Positions 10,477-19,790 of a DNA stretch of 64,000 bases are shown piece after piece. Location: the NCBI GenBank assembly GCA_024276075.1, contig JAJRXX010000062.1:1-64000 (forward strand), written 5' to 3'. Numbering within the stretch: the stretch's first letter is position 1; each line of letters starts with the position of its first letter. The notes under the pieces were generated by a model. The model had not been told where the DNA came from. It did no database searches and saw only the letters and a program-made list of their open reading frames with translations. The position numbers and the translations under genes were made by a program. This stretch comes from Planctomycetota bacterium. GTDB taxonomy: Bacteria; Planctomycetota; Phycisphaerae; Phycisphaerales; Phycisphaeraceae.

Positions 10477-12657
10477 TTAAGAAATCGGAAGCTTGAATTT
10501 AAATACCGTACCACCCTCGGGATTATCGTGACAAAACAATCGGCCGCGATGGGCTTCGATAATCGATAGACTAATGGGTAGGCCCATCCCGAGACCATCC
10601 TTTTTGGTCGTGTAGAACGGTTTGAAGACTTCCTTCATTTGACCGCTATCAAGGCTTGATCCATCGTTGCGTACGGACACCTCGACACCGCCATCGGCTG
10701 ACAATCGGCTGGCGATCACCACATCACGACAAGACTGATCTGTAATGCCCACCGCTTCGATGGCGTTACGCACCAAGTTGAGCACAACCTGTTCAACCTG
10801 AACACCATCCGCCAATATCGACGGCAGCCCATCCATCAAGTCAGTCTTCAACTCGATCCGATTGCAACGCGCCTCATGAGCCAATAGATCGATCGCCTCC
10901 CTCAAGACATGGTTCAGATTAACCTGCGTGCGATGCGGCTCACGCTTGCGTACCAAGTTTCGCAGCCGTTTGATAATCTGGCTGGCCCTGCGGCACTCGG
11001 CGGTGGCGTCCATCATGACACCTGTCAGCTTCTGTGTATCGCATCTGCCCGCTCGTATCAGACGCAAGCTTGTCTGATTATACGTGCTGATTGCAGTCAG
11101 TGGCTGGTTGAGTTCATGGGCCAATCCCGTCGCCAGTTCACCCATTGATGTAAGCCTCGACATATGCGCCAGTTCTTCGAGGTGCTGACGGTTCTGCTCC
11201 GCCAGTTTTGTACGCAGTGTGATATCCCTGTTGATCGATACCCAGTGTGTGATCCGCCCCTTTTCGTCGCGGATTGGATCAATACGCCACTCCATAAGGA
11301 ATTCGCTGCCATCTTTGCGGTAATTAATCGCCTCACCCACAAACGGCCTGCCTTCTGATAGCTGGCCGCGTAGCCGATCAAGCACCACCCGGTCGGTTTT
11401 CGCCCCCTGTAATATCCTCGGCGACTGGCCGATGGCCTCCTGGGCTGTATACCCGGTGATCTGAGTAAACGCGGGATTCACGTAAACAATCTGTGGGCCG
11501 GGAGCGTCCAATTGGGCCGTTGTGATCGCGATGCCGTCGTAGGAGTACTCCACCGCTGAACTGACCAGTCTCAGATTTTCTTCCGCAGCCTTCCTCGCGG
11601 TTATGTCGATCATAAAGCCGCGTAGCAATCGCGGGCCTTCCTCGCCACGCACCACATGCACCACGTCATGCAGCCAGATGACCCGCCCGTCCGCCGCGAT
11701 CATCCGGTAATCAAACTCATAATCATCGGTCTCCATTGAGCGTTCGTGACAGTAGTTTGCCGCCCACTGCCTATCATCAGGGTGAATGTGTTTTTGCCAG
11801 AACGACTCCGAATACCAGTCTTCGATTTCATAACCGAAAATTTGTTTGGCTTGTGGCCCGACAAACGTAAACCGCCAACCCCGCGAGTCTGCTTCCCATG
11901 GAATCACACACGTCGTTTCCGTTAGCGCCCTGAACCGCTCCTCGCTGCGTCGCAATGAACCTTCAGCATTTATACGCTCCGTGACATCATTAGCCAATAC
12001 AAATAAGCCACTCACTACGCCGTTGGCGTCAATATCTGGAAGCAAATCGATGTGGAAACACCATTCGTTCTGATCGGGCAGAGAAATCGCTTCATCAAAC
12101 GAAACCGCCTCGCCCGCCAACGCAGCCAAAATGTAAGGTTCAGCTACTTGGTAAACGGCACCCGGAAGGATCTCACGCACCGTCTTGCCAACGATCGCTT
12201 CCCGCGGCAAGCCGAATTTTTGAGTATACCGATCATTGACAAAGCAGTATTTTTGATCTCTGTCCAGATACGAAATCAGCGCGGGCACCCCGTCCGTAAT
12301 CACCCGCAGTTCGTGTTCACTCCTGCGCAGTGATTGCTCGACCCGGCCCCGCTGATACCCCAAAAACCCCACTGCCCAGACCGCGATGATGGTCAACACC
12401 CGGTTGGCCACCACCTGCAAAACCATGCCTCCCTCCGACAAGCCGTACCAACCCATAATAATTAAACCGGTGCACACCCCCGCCATAACGAATGTGTACT
12501 TAGGCCATCGTGACCAGGTCGCCAAAAAGACAACCGCCACATATATCGCACCACAGGCGGCACTCAGTGGGATTAACAGGTCACACACCAACCCCGCCAC
12601 TGCCATGACGACAGTCAACGCAATCAACCACGACTGTTTGTTCACCAAAACACTCAA
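10477..12657 (-). CDS. membrane-associated PAS sensor histidine kinase (FixL/TtrS-like)
   Basis: A 726-residue kinase. Three or four hydrophobic segments occupy about residues 10-95 (MASE-like anchor). Three PAS domains follow at about 115-230, 240-355 and 360-480, the last with a PAC motif. The HisKA helix has the phosphoacceptor H514 in GLAHELNQPLT, followed by a HATPase domain with the N box NLVRNAIEA and G boxes DGLGMGLPIS. The HELNQPL type is typical of FixL-like kinases that pair with FixJ-type regulators, such as the one just downstream. No heme-binding histidine was identified in the PAS domains. Start at TTG with GAGGTGAG seven bases upstream. Confidence 0.9.
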   Translation of the reverse strand: MSVLVNKQSWLIALTVVMAVAGLVCDLLIPLSAACGAIYVAVVFLATWSRWPKYTFVMAGVCTGLIIMGWYGLSEGGMVLQVVANRVLTIIAVWAVGFLGYQRGRVEQSLRRSEHELRVITDGVPALISYLDRDQKYCFVNDRYTQKFGLPREAIVGKTVREILPGAVYQVAEPYILAALAGEAVSFDEAISLPDQNEWCFHIDLLPDIDANGVVSGLFVLANDVTERINAEGSLRRSEERFRALTETTCVIPWEADSRGWRFTFVGPQAKQIFGYEIEDWYSESFWQKHIHPDDRQWAANYCHERSMETDDYEFDYRMIAADGRVIWLHDVVHVVRGEEGPRLLRGFMIDITARKAAEENLRLVSSAVEYSYDGIAITTAQLDAPGPQIVYVNPAFTQITGYTAQEAIGQSPRILQGAKTDRVVLDRLRGQLSEGRPFVGEAINYRKDGSEFLMEWRIDPIRDEKGRITHWVSINRDITLRTKLAEQNRQHLEELAHMSRLTSMGELATGLAHELNQPLTAISTYNQTSLRLIRAGRCDTQKLTGVMMDATAECRRASQIIKRLRNLVRKREPHRTQVNLNHVLREAIDLLAHEARCNRIELKTDLMDGLPSILADGVQVEQVVLNLVRNAIEAVGITDQSCRDVVIASRLSADGGVEVSVRNDGSSLDSGQMKEVFKPFYTTKKDGLGMGLPISLSIIEAHRGRLFCHDNPEGGTVFKFKLPIS

Positions 12658-12797
12658 CTAATTGCTCACCTCGACTATGCCGTGTTCAATAGTAGTATTC
12701 AGAATGACGTATGATTATACGCCACACCTATGGCTCACTCCATGCGTCATAGCCTCAACGACCCCGAATAATTTTCTCAATCTTAGACTCTGACACC

Positions 12798-13424
12798 ATG
12801 AGCACTGAGAACAAACAACACAAACCGGCGATCGGCCTGATCGGAGCAATCGGTTCGGGCAAGAGCCTGGTCGCGCGCCAGTTGGCGTCGTTGGGGTGTG
12901 CGGTAATTGACGCCGACGAACTAGCCAAATCGGCCATCAATCAACCGATTGTCCGCGACGAGTTAATCCGTTGGTGGGGGCAAAAAATTATCGACCCCAC
13001 CGGCAAGATCGATCGACGAGCAGTAGGCCGTATCGTCTTCAACGAACCTCAGCAGCTTCACCGGCTAGAAGCCCTGGTACACCCGCTGGTCCATCAAGCC
13101 CGCCAACAACTACGGCGACAATTCCAACAAAATGACTCTATCGTGGCGATCGTGGAAGACTGCCCGCTGCTACTGGAAAAAAAAATCGACGACCAGTGCG
13201 ACACCATTATTTTCGTAGATACCAGCTTGCAGAATCGGCTGCGGCGGATAGCATCTGCTAGGGATTGGTCTGAAGAAGACTTGGCCCACAGAGAGAATTT
13301 TCAGTTGGGGCTTGACATCAAGGCAAACCGTGCCGATTATATTATTGACAACAACGGCGACGAGGGGGAATGTCTCTTACAGGTTCGCCGGGTTCTTTCC
13401 CAGATTCTACAAGCTCCACCCTGA
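12798..13424 (+). CDS. coaE: dephospho-CoA kinase
   Basis: Phosphorylates the 3'-hydroxyl of dephospho-CoA in the last step of coenzyme A synthesis. P-loop GAIGSGKS at residues 16-23, then the DADELAKS motif, LEALVHPLVH (the conserved LExIxHP segment) and a late DPLL-type equivalent, EDCPLLLEK. The 208-residue length is normal. The gene starts 140 bases from the divergent kinase gene. It precedes rho on the same strand with a 228-base gap; transcription of rho may begin in that gap. Confidence 0.94.
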   Translation: MSTENKQHKPAIGLIGAIGSGKSLVARQLASLGCAVIDADELAKSAINQPIVRDELIRWWGQKIIDPTGKIDRRAVGRIVFNEPQQLHRLEALVHPLVHQARQQLRRQFQQNDSIVAIVEDCPLLLEKKIDDQCDTIIFVDTSLQNRLRRIASARDWSEEDLAHRENFQLGLDIKANRADYIIDNNGDEGECLLQVRRVLSQILQAPP

Positions 13425-13652
13425 TTCAATCGCCTCTTGCTTGTAAAACAAGACCTCTCGGGTAAATGCAAACCCGATTCTGATCAACAGATCGTCGACT
13501 ACCAATAGTCTTTCCTAATTACTTTTTGCACAAAGGGTCAATATCAGACTCACAGACCATTACCTCCTCCGCTAGTAACACCACGTCGATTCTAGCACCA
13601 CCCCCTCTATTTCAATTCAAACCACATCACCAACCCAAGCAGGAGCCACCCG

Positions 13653-15062
13653 ATGGCTAAAACACACTCGTCTCGACCCAAGAAAAAATATCACAACTCA
13701 GGAAACCGACCCTCACAGGCGGTGGCTGTCGATCAGCCCCAGACCTCTGACGAACAGCTAGACGCTGAAACGCAACAGCGGTACGAGCAGGCTAAAAAAT
13801 CCGAGCTGTCAATCCGCGACCTGCAGAAGCTGACCATCGACGAGCTACACGAGTTGGCTAAAAAAGAAGACATCGAAAATTACACCGGGCTCAAGCGGCA
13901 GGACCTGAATTTCAGAATCCTCAAAGCACGCATCGCCAAGCAGGGCCTCATGTACGGCGAAGGGGTCTTGGAAATATTGCCCGACGGTTTCGGGTTCCTA
14001 CGCAGTCCAGAATATTCATACCTAGCCTGCCCCGACGATATCTACGTCAGCCCCAGCCAAATCAGACGCTTCGGGCTCAAAGTCGGACACATCGTCCAAG
14101 GCACCATACGACCCCCAAAAGAGAGCGAGCGCTACTTCGCACTGCTCCGCGTGGATGCCATCAACGGCAACCCACCCGAGATGCTAAACGACACCTCAAA
14201 CTTTGAGGACCTCACACCGCTGCACCCCAAGGACAGGCTCATCCTCGAAACCCCCGCCGAGGACATCGCCATGCGGATCGTTGACCTGGTCACGCCGATC
14301 GGTCGCGGCCAACGAGGCCTGATCGTAGCACCACCACGCACAGGCAAGACCATCCTTCTACAAAAAATGGCCAACTCCATCATCACCAATCACCCCGAGA
14401 TTAAGGTCATGGTGCTCCTGATCGACGAGCGCCCCGAAGAAGTCACCGACTTCCGCAACAACACCCCCGACGACGTCGAGGTCGTCGCCAGCACGTTCGA
14501 CGAAGCCTCGTCCCGACACGTACAGGTCTGCGACATGGTCATCGAGAAAGCCCGCCGAATGGTCGAGTTCGGTGAGCACGTGGTCATCCTGCTCGACTCC
14601 ATCACGCGCATGGCCAGGGCGTACAACACCGAGATGCCACACTCGGGCAAGATACTCACCGGCGGTTTGGATTCAAATGCGCTGCAACGGCCCAAAAAGT
14701 TCTTCGGCTCCGCACGCGCCATCGAAAACGGCGGCAGCCTCACCATACTCGCTACCGCGCTGGTCGACACCGGCTCGAAGATGGACGACATCATCTTCGA
14801 AGAGTTCAAAGGCACCGGCAACAGCGAGTTGCACCTCGACCGCAGGCTCGTCGAGAAACGCGTCTACCCAGCGATCGACATCTCCGCTTCCGGCACCCGC
14901 CGCGAAGAGCTCCTGCTCGATCAACGCGAATTGGAACTGGTCTATCGGCTGCGAAAGGTACTCGCCGACATGAACGTCGTCGAAGCCATGGAACTGATCA
15001 AGAACCGGCTCGAAAAGGTCAAGACCAACGCCGAGTTCCTCTTGACGATGAACCTCGACTAG
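13653..15062 (+). CDS. rho: transcription termination factor Rho
   Basis: Hexameric RNA-dependent ATPase that releases transcripts. A basic, Q-rich N-terminal extension of about 50 residues precedes the Rho N-terminal domain ([16 protein letters not shown]) and the RNA-binding cold-shock-like domain with GFGFLR and [13 protein letters not shown]. Walker A is APPRTGKT near residues 227-234. Walker B ([15 protein letters not shown]), the Q loop and the R loop (GGLDSNAL) are present. 469 residues. AGGAG lies seven bases upstream of the ATG. The stop is the TAG of TAGAGCATC, the outer end of a downstream repeat. Confidence 0.97.
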   Translation: MAKTHSSRPKKKYHNSGNRPSQAVAVDQPQTSDEQLDAETQQRYEQAKKSELSIRDLQKLTIDELHELAKKEDIENYTGLKRQDLNFRILKARIAKQGLMYGEGVLEILPDGFGFLRSPEYSYLACPDDIYVSPSQIRRFGLKVGHIVQGTIRPPKESERYFALLRVDAINGNPPEMLNDTSNFEDLTPLHPKDRLILETPAEDIAMRIVDLVTPIGRGQRGLIVAPPRTGKTILLQKMANSIITNHPEIKVMVLLIDERPEEVTDFRNNTPDDVEVVASTFDEASSRHVQVCDMVIEKARRMVEFGEHVVILLDSITRMARAYNTEMPHSGKILTGGLDSNALQRPKKFFGSARAIENGGSLTILATALVDTGSKMDDIIFEEFKGTGNSELHLDRRLVEKRVYPAIDISASGTRREELLLDQRELELVYRLRKVLADMNVVEAMELIKNRLEKVKTNAEFLLTMNLD

Positions 15063-15120
15063 AGCATCTCAACTTTGGGCGTAGCGGTTGCATACGAGCC
15101 GCGACCGTCAGAACATTATG
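15060..15120 (-). repeat. family E long-type fragment at the rho stop codon
   Basis: Begins TAGAGCATCTCAAC, which is the reverse complement of the outer end of the long family E copies (GTTGAGAATGCTCTA at 51293). It also carries ACGAGCCGCGACCGTCA at 15094-15110, in plus orientation. The first three bases are the rho stop codon. The same arrangement of 'CGTCAGAACATxATGCAC' occurs at 26579-26610. Confidence 0.6.
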
Positions 15121-15157
15121 CACGTATCACACGGGAATAGCTGTCAAGGAACAGTGG

Positions 15158-15189
15158 GTGACACTGGTTGCTTGCAACCAGTGAGTCAC
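15158..15189. repeat. palindromic hairpin repeat (CACTGGTTGC type)
   Basis: GTGACACTGGTTGC and GCAACCAGTGAGTCAC form a near-perfect inverted repeat around TT. It lies between the convergent rho and TPR genes and matches copies at 26668 and 51147. It could act as a bidirectional terminator or as a REP-like sequence. Confidence 0.7.
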
Positions 15190-15203
15190 GGCTACCCCAA
15201 CCC

Positions 15204-16196
15204 CTACAGCCGTTGATACCGCGATAACAGATCCACGATATGCGACTGCCCCGGCTCAAGCAGCAAGCTGCGACGCCACACCGCCAGCGCCTCGTCACGC
15301 TGACCTACGTCCACCCGGTTTGATTGAAGGTACAACGCCATCAGACACACGCCCACACCGTTTAACGCCACGGTGTCTTCGCCACCCATGACCAACGCGG
15401 CACGGTAGTTGTTGAGCGACAGATCAAACCGCAGCGACTTAAAGTAGGCATACCCCATGAGCTCGAACACCTCCGCCGTGGGGTCGCCGCGGTTGAGCGC
15501 TTCGAGGACATTGATCGCGCGATCATAATGCTTGAGCCTGATATGCACATTGGCTAACCCCAAGAGAATCGGGGGCGCCGCTTCGCCTAATTCCAACGCT
15601 TGCCGGTACGCGTCTACAGCCTCCTCGTACCAACCCATCTCAGTATACGCAGCAGCAAGATTCGCCCAAGCCGACTGGTCTTCGCCTCTCAGTTCGGTCG
15701 CACGGATCGCGTAGGGCAACGCATCCGCGGGACGCCCCAGTTGCAGGTATGCCGCAGCCAGATTGAGATTAGCCTCAAAACTCTCCGGGCTGATTGTCAG
15801 CGCACGCAGGTAGCTCTCGATCGCCCCCTGGATATTCCCCATCAGGTGCTGCATCCATCCGTAGTTGTACCGGGCTGTGTAGCTGTTGGGCGCCAGATCA
15901 ATCGCCCGCTGATACGCACGGCTCGCCATATCGTAGTCGCCACGCTCCCGAAAGATGTTGCCCATACTCAGATGCGCGTCCACGAGCTTGGGGTCCGCCT
16001 CCAGCGCCATGCCAAACGCCGCCAACGCCGAGTCCGACAGCCCCTGATCCAAAAACGCGTGCCCCCGGTCCATAAAGTGACCCGAACCTTGAAGCGCAGT
16101 ACCCACGTCACGAATAAAATGACACCCCGCTGCCAGGCAAAGGACAGCCGCAGTGTAGACCACGACCCAGAATCGATCAGCACGCAGGTAAATCAT
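15204..16196 (-). CDS. TPR-repeat lipoprotein
   Basis: 330 residues from ATG 16196; a TTG three codons earlier is a less likely start. A signal sequence ends in a lipobox-like VLCLAAGC near residue 22, so the mature protein is probably lipid-anchored. About seven tetratricopeptide repeats of 34 residues follow (for example ALEADPKLVDAHLSMGNIF and AIDLAPNSYTARYNYGWMQ), giving a helical protein-binding scaffold. Partners unknown. TPR lipoproteins of this kind occur in type IV pilus (PilF) and outer-membrane assembly systems, but no such genes are adjacent. It is convergent with rho and divergent from nadE. Confidence 0.8.
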   Translation of the reverse strand: MIYLRADRFWVVVYTAAVLCLAAGCHFIRDVGTALQGSGHFMDRGHAFLDQGLSDSALAAFGMALEADPKLVDAHLSMGNIFRERGDYDMASRAYQRAIDLAPNSYTARYNYGWMQHLMGNIQGAIESYLRALTISPESFEANLNLAAAYLQLGRPADALPYAIRATELRGEDQSAWANLAAAYTEMGWYEEAVDAYRQALELGEAAPPILLGLANVHIRLKHYDRAINVLEALNRGDPTAEVFELMGYAYFKSLRFDLSLNNYRAALVMGGEDTVALNGVGVCLMALYLQSNRVDVGQRDEALAVWRRSLLLEPGQSHIVDLLSRYQRL

Positions 16197-16289
16197 GTCC
16201 AACAACGTTAGGGTGATCTTACCTGATGGTCAATCCACACCCGCCACTCCCCTTGGGTATTACAATGCCTAAAAGTTGGGAACCCACTC

Positions 16290-18026
16290 ATGCGTATCGC
16301 GCTGGCACAGATCAACTCCGTCGTAGGCGGTATCACCGAGAATACCCGCCGGATACGGCTCGCCATCGAGCGGGCTCGTGACGCCGACGCGCAGCTCGTG
16401 GTCTTCCCCGAGTTAGCGGTCATCGGGTATCCCCCCAGGGACCTGCTGCTCAAGCCCGCGGTCATCGATAGCTGCGTTCGGGCCGTCGACGAACTGGCAG
16501 CCGCCTGCACCGACATCGCAGCCATCATCGGGTACCCATGCCCCACAGGCCTCGCCAAAGGCATGCCCCTCTACAACGCCGCCGCTCTGTGCCACCACGG
16601 CCGCGTCACCCACCGATACGCCAAGAGCCTGCTACCCACCTACGACGTATTCGACGAGCACCGGTATTTTGAACCTGGCCCGCGGACGGATGTCGCCGAC
16701 CTTTCGGGCTGCCCATTGGGCGTGAGCATCTGCGAGGACCTGTGGAACGACCAAGAGGTCATGCCCCGTCAGCTCTATCACGGCGATCCCATCGAGGACC
16801 TGTCACGCGCCGGAGCCCGGGTATTGATCAACTGCTCCGCCTCGCCCTTTGTCGTGGGCAAACACGACTTTCGCTTACGACTGTTGCAGTCAGCCGCACA
16901 GCGAAACAAAATCCCCGTCGTGTTCTGCAACCAGGTCGGCGGAAACGACGAACTGGTCTTCGACGGCAATAGCTGCGTGATCGACAGCGACGGCCGCGTC
17001 CTCGCACACGCCAAAGACTTCCAGGAAGACCTCTTAATCGCCGACGTCCCGATCGATGGCCAAGCCCCACCTGCCTCGAGCCGAGTCGAGTCGCCCAAGA
17101 CGGGCATCGAATCCGCCTACCACGCGCTGGTCCTGGGCCTACGCGACTACTGCGGCAAGTGCGGGTTTAAGTCCACGCTCCTAGGCCTATCAGGCGGGAT
17201 CGACTCAGCGGTGACCGCTGCGTTGACCGTAGCCGCACTGGGACCCCAGCAAGTCCGTGGCGTCGCCATGCCTTCACGCTATAGCTCCGAGGGATCGCTC
17301 ACCGACGCAGCCGAATTAGCCCAGCGTTTGGGTATCCGCTTCCAGACCATCCCGATCGACGACGCTCACGGTGCCCTCGAGCGCATGCTCACACCGCACT
17401 TCGAAGGGCTCCCTCCCGACGCCACCGAGGAGAACATCCAGGCACGCATCCGCGGCGTCATCCTCATGGCTCTGAGCAATAAGTTCGGTTCGCTACTGGT
17501 CTCCACGGGCAACAAGAGCGAACTAGCCGTCGGATACTGCACCCTCTACGGCGACATGGCCGGCGGCCTGGCGATACTCAGCGACGTGCCCAAGACCCTC
17601 GTCTTCGAACTCGCAAAATGGATCAACGACTCACCCGATTCGCCGCTACGCCAGCAGTTCGGTAGCCCCGTCATCCCCGATAGCTCCATCACCAAGCCCC
17701 CCAGCGCCGAGCTGCGCCCCGACCAGACCGACCAGGACTCACTACCCCCATATGAGCTGCTCGACCAGATCATCGAGCGCTACGTTGAAAGGGAGCAATC
17801 CTCACAACAGATCATCACCGAAGTGCCAGGCGTCGATCCCGCCACGGTCGCGCGTGTGATCCGCCTGATCGACCTGAACGAATACAAACGCAAGCAAGCC
17901 GCCCCCGGCCTGAAGATCACCGGACGTGCTTTCGGCTTCGGCAGACGCATGCCCATCGCACAGCAATACGACAGCAGCTTCACACCCAACCCATCGAGCA
18001 ACGCTAATTCAAATTCGCCGCGGTAA
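16290..18026 (+). CDS. nadE: glutamine-dependent NAD+ synthetase
   Basis: Amidates nicotinic acid adenine dinucleotide to NAD+ with ammonia taken from glutamine. The N-terminal nitrilase-type glutaminase has the triad E41 (VFPELAV), K112 (YAKSLLPTYDVF) and C148 (GVSICEDLW). The C-terminal synthetase has the PP-loop GLSGGIDSAV near residue 300 and the GTGNKSE-like STGNKSELAVGYCTLYGD segment. The 578-residue length matches two-domain NadE. Its last 23 bases overlap the convergent glycosylase gene. Confidence 0.95.
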   Translation: MRIALAQINSVVGGITENTRRIRLAIERARDADAQLVVFPELAVIGYPPRDLLLKPAVIDSCVRAVDELAAACTDIAAIIGYPCPTGLAKGMPLYNAAALCHHGRVTHRYAKSLLPTYDVFDEHRYFEPGPRTDVADLSGCPLGVSICEDLWNDQEVMPRQLYHGDPIEDLSRAGARVLINCSASPFVVGKHDFRLRLLQSAAQRNKIPVVFCNQVGGNDELVFDGNSCVIDSDGRVLAHAKDFQEDLLIADVPIDGQAPPASSRVESPKTGIESAYHALVLGLRDYCGKCGFKSTLLGLSGGIDSAVTAALTVAALGPQQVRGVAMPSRYSSEGSLTDAAELAQRLGIRFQTIPIDDAHGALERMLTPHFEGLPPDATEENIQARIRGVILMALSNKFGSLLVSTGNKSELAVGYCTLYGDMAGGLAILSDVPKTLVFELAKWINDSPDSPLRQQFGSPVIPDSSITKPPSAELRPDQTDQDSLPPYELLDQIIERYVEREQSSQQIITEVPGVDPATVARVIRLIDLNEYKRKQAAPGLKITGRAFGFGRRMPIAQQYDSSFTPNPSSNANSNSPR

Positions 18027-18960
18027 AGCTCGCCCCGTCCCGGTCCGCGTCCCATGTACGTGCGTCGCCCACCCGTGCCTCGTAAGCCCGCCACAGCTCA
18101 AACCAGTATTTGAGAAATTGATACGGCGCATACTTGGCGTAGTGCGCCTCGATCCGCTTGTGGAGCTTCTTGGGATTGTCCGGCGTGGCCAGACCGTACG
18201 CCTGACGAAAGTGACGATACGTCTCCGTATCGATCGCCAAACGATCGTACCGCCCAAGCAACTGGCAAAGGTTGCCCGCCGCGTACTCACCGATGCCGTA
18301 TATCTCTAGCAAGCCCCCAAACACCTCATCCGTCGTATGCCCGGGGTCCTCGAACCAATCCAGGTCCAGCTTGCCCTTGACCACGTCTCTAGCCAACAGC
18401 ACGATCCGCTTGGCACGGTACCCGATCTTGCAATGTCGTTTGAGCCAATCGGGCCGCACCCCCGCCAACTGTCTGGGCGTCGGAAACCCACCACCCCCGA
18501 CGTGTTCGCACAGCAGCGCGTTCATCCGCATCGTGTTCGGCCAAGTCACGTTGCAGCCGGTCATCGTCTTGACCACATCCTCAAACAGCGTAGGCGAGCG
18601 GAACAGCCTACTAAACTTCGCTCGACGAGCCTCGGGGCAGACCCGGTACCACAGCCGAAAGTCCTCATCCAACCGGAGCATCCGCGACACCTGCCGCCGC
18701 AGCCCCGCCGCCTCGGCACGGCTCACACGACGGTCGCACGCCACATTAAGAACATCCCGACGCCGCCCGCTAATCACCGTATGGATCAGGCGATCGTTGT
18801 CTCCGCGTAGCGAACAGCACAACCGTTTAGCTGCTCCCTCCCACCGGTTCGGTGCCAACAAAAAGTAACCGTAGCTGCACACCGCTCTGGGCAGATCAAA
18901 CCCACGCGGAACCTTAACCGTGATCACCGATCCGCTTGCTGCCACACCTGCTCCGTTCAA
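18004..18960 (-). CDS. HhH-GPD superfamily DNA glycosylase (OGG/AlkA-like)
   Basis: 318 residues with the helix-hairpin-helix/GPD fold of base-excision glycosylases. The hairpin and catalytic region is EIYGIGEYAAGNLCQLLG followed by RLAIDTETYRHFR, where the aspartate of AIDTE is at the position of the catalytic Asp. No lysine is at the usual OGG1 position, where the hairpin reads GIGEYAAG, so a monofunctional AlkA-like enzyme is more likely. No iron-sulfur cysteine cluster is seen at the C-terminus. The start is probably TTG, overlapping the stop of the amidotransferase gene by three bases, so the two are translationally coupled. Substrate not known. Confidence 0.78.
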   Translation of the reverse strand: MNGAGVAASGSVITVKVPRGFDLPRAVCSYGYFLLAPNRWEGAAKRLCCSLRGDNDRLIHTVISGRRRDVLNVACDRRVSRAEAAGLRRQVSRMLRLDEDFRLWYRVCPEARRAKFSRLFRSPTLFEDVVKTMTGCNVTWPNTMRMNALLCEHVGGGGFPTPRQLAGVRPDWLKRHCKIGYRAKRIVLLARDVVKGKLDLDWFEDPGHTTDEVFGGLLEIYGIGEYAAGNLCQLLGRYDRLAIDTETYRHFRQAYGLATPDNPKKLHKRIEAHYAKYAPYQFLKYWFELWRAYEARVGDARTWDADRDGASFTAANLN

Positions 18961-19667
18961 CGCTTATCAATCGGAAACAGATACGCCACGATCGCGTGGC
19001 ACAACCGGTCTCCCAATCGGCGGTATTCGTCGTAACACCCGTCGCCTTGCTTCAGAATCGCGTCTCTCGATAAACCCGCCTGTCCTATAAAGGGATCCTT
19101 GACCATCTCTCTCAGGTCCAACCGGTCCCACTCGAAGTGATACTGAAACCCATAAGTGGTCATGCCGACCCGAAAGGCCTGATTCCCGCACCGCTCCGAA
19201 CCCGCTAGGGGTACCGCACCCGCTGGCAGCTTGGCCACCTCCTGTCCGTGCAGGTGGAATTGAGCGCTCTCCCACGCCATCCCCGTCATTAACGAATCGG
19301 TCATACCAGGAAACGTCAGCTTAATCGGGTACCAACCGATCTCAGGCTCCGCCATCGCCGCCACCTCGCCACCCAGAGCCGCCGCGATTAACTGAGCCCC
19401 CAGACACACCCCGACGATCGGGACTCGAGCTTCGTGCGCCGCTTTGAGGTATTGCATCTCCTGGTCAAGCCAAGGGTATTGACCCGCCTGATCCACATTC
19501 ATTGGCCCGCCCATGCTGATCACGCCTGCCACATCGTCCAGATCGGCCGGCACAGACGCTCCAGCGTAGAGCCTGACCGTGCGTAGACGATGACCGTAGC
19601 CGTGCAGAACCGCGCCCAAAACAGCAGGGCCTTCCGATTCGATGTGCTGTAAAACAAGCAAATCCAT
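18957..19667 (-). CDS. class I glutamine amidotransferase-like protein (GMP synthase-like)
   Basis: 236 residues resembling the stand-alone GATase1 family. The nucleophile elbow is VGVCLGAQLIAAALGG, with the catalytic cysteine near residue 88. Oxyanion-strand motif GVISMGGPMNV, and a histidine-glutamate pair in FQYHFEWD near residue 175. Such proteins either hydrolyse glutamine for an unknown synthetase or deaminate or hydrolyse gamma-glutamyl compounds. It forms a coupled pair with the downstream glycosylase gene, which is an unexpected partnership with no known joint function. Confidence 0.82.
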   Translation of the reverse strand: MDLLVLQHIESEGPAVLGAVLHGYGHRLRTVRLYAGASVPADLDDVAGVISMGGPMNVDQAGQYPWLDQEMQYLKAAHEARVPIVGVCLGAQLIAAALGGEVAAMAEPEIGWYPIKLTFPGMTDSLMTGMAWESAQFHLHGQEVAKLPAGAVPLAGSERCGNQAFRVGMTTYGFQYHFEWDRLDLREMVKDPFIGQAGLSRDAILKQGDGCYDEYRRLGDRLCHAIVAYLFPIDKR

Positions 19668-19790
19668 GGCCGAATGTCCTAACCAAGCAATAAGTTAAAA
19701 GTCTGCCCACCGTAATGCACACTGTCAAACGCCTCGACGCGGCCCGCCAGGATTGGACCGCCTGGGCGTCTGTTGTCGATACCATTATTC

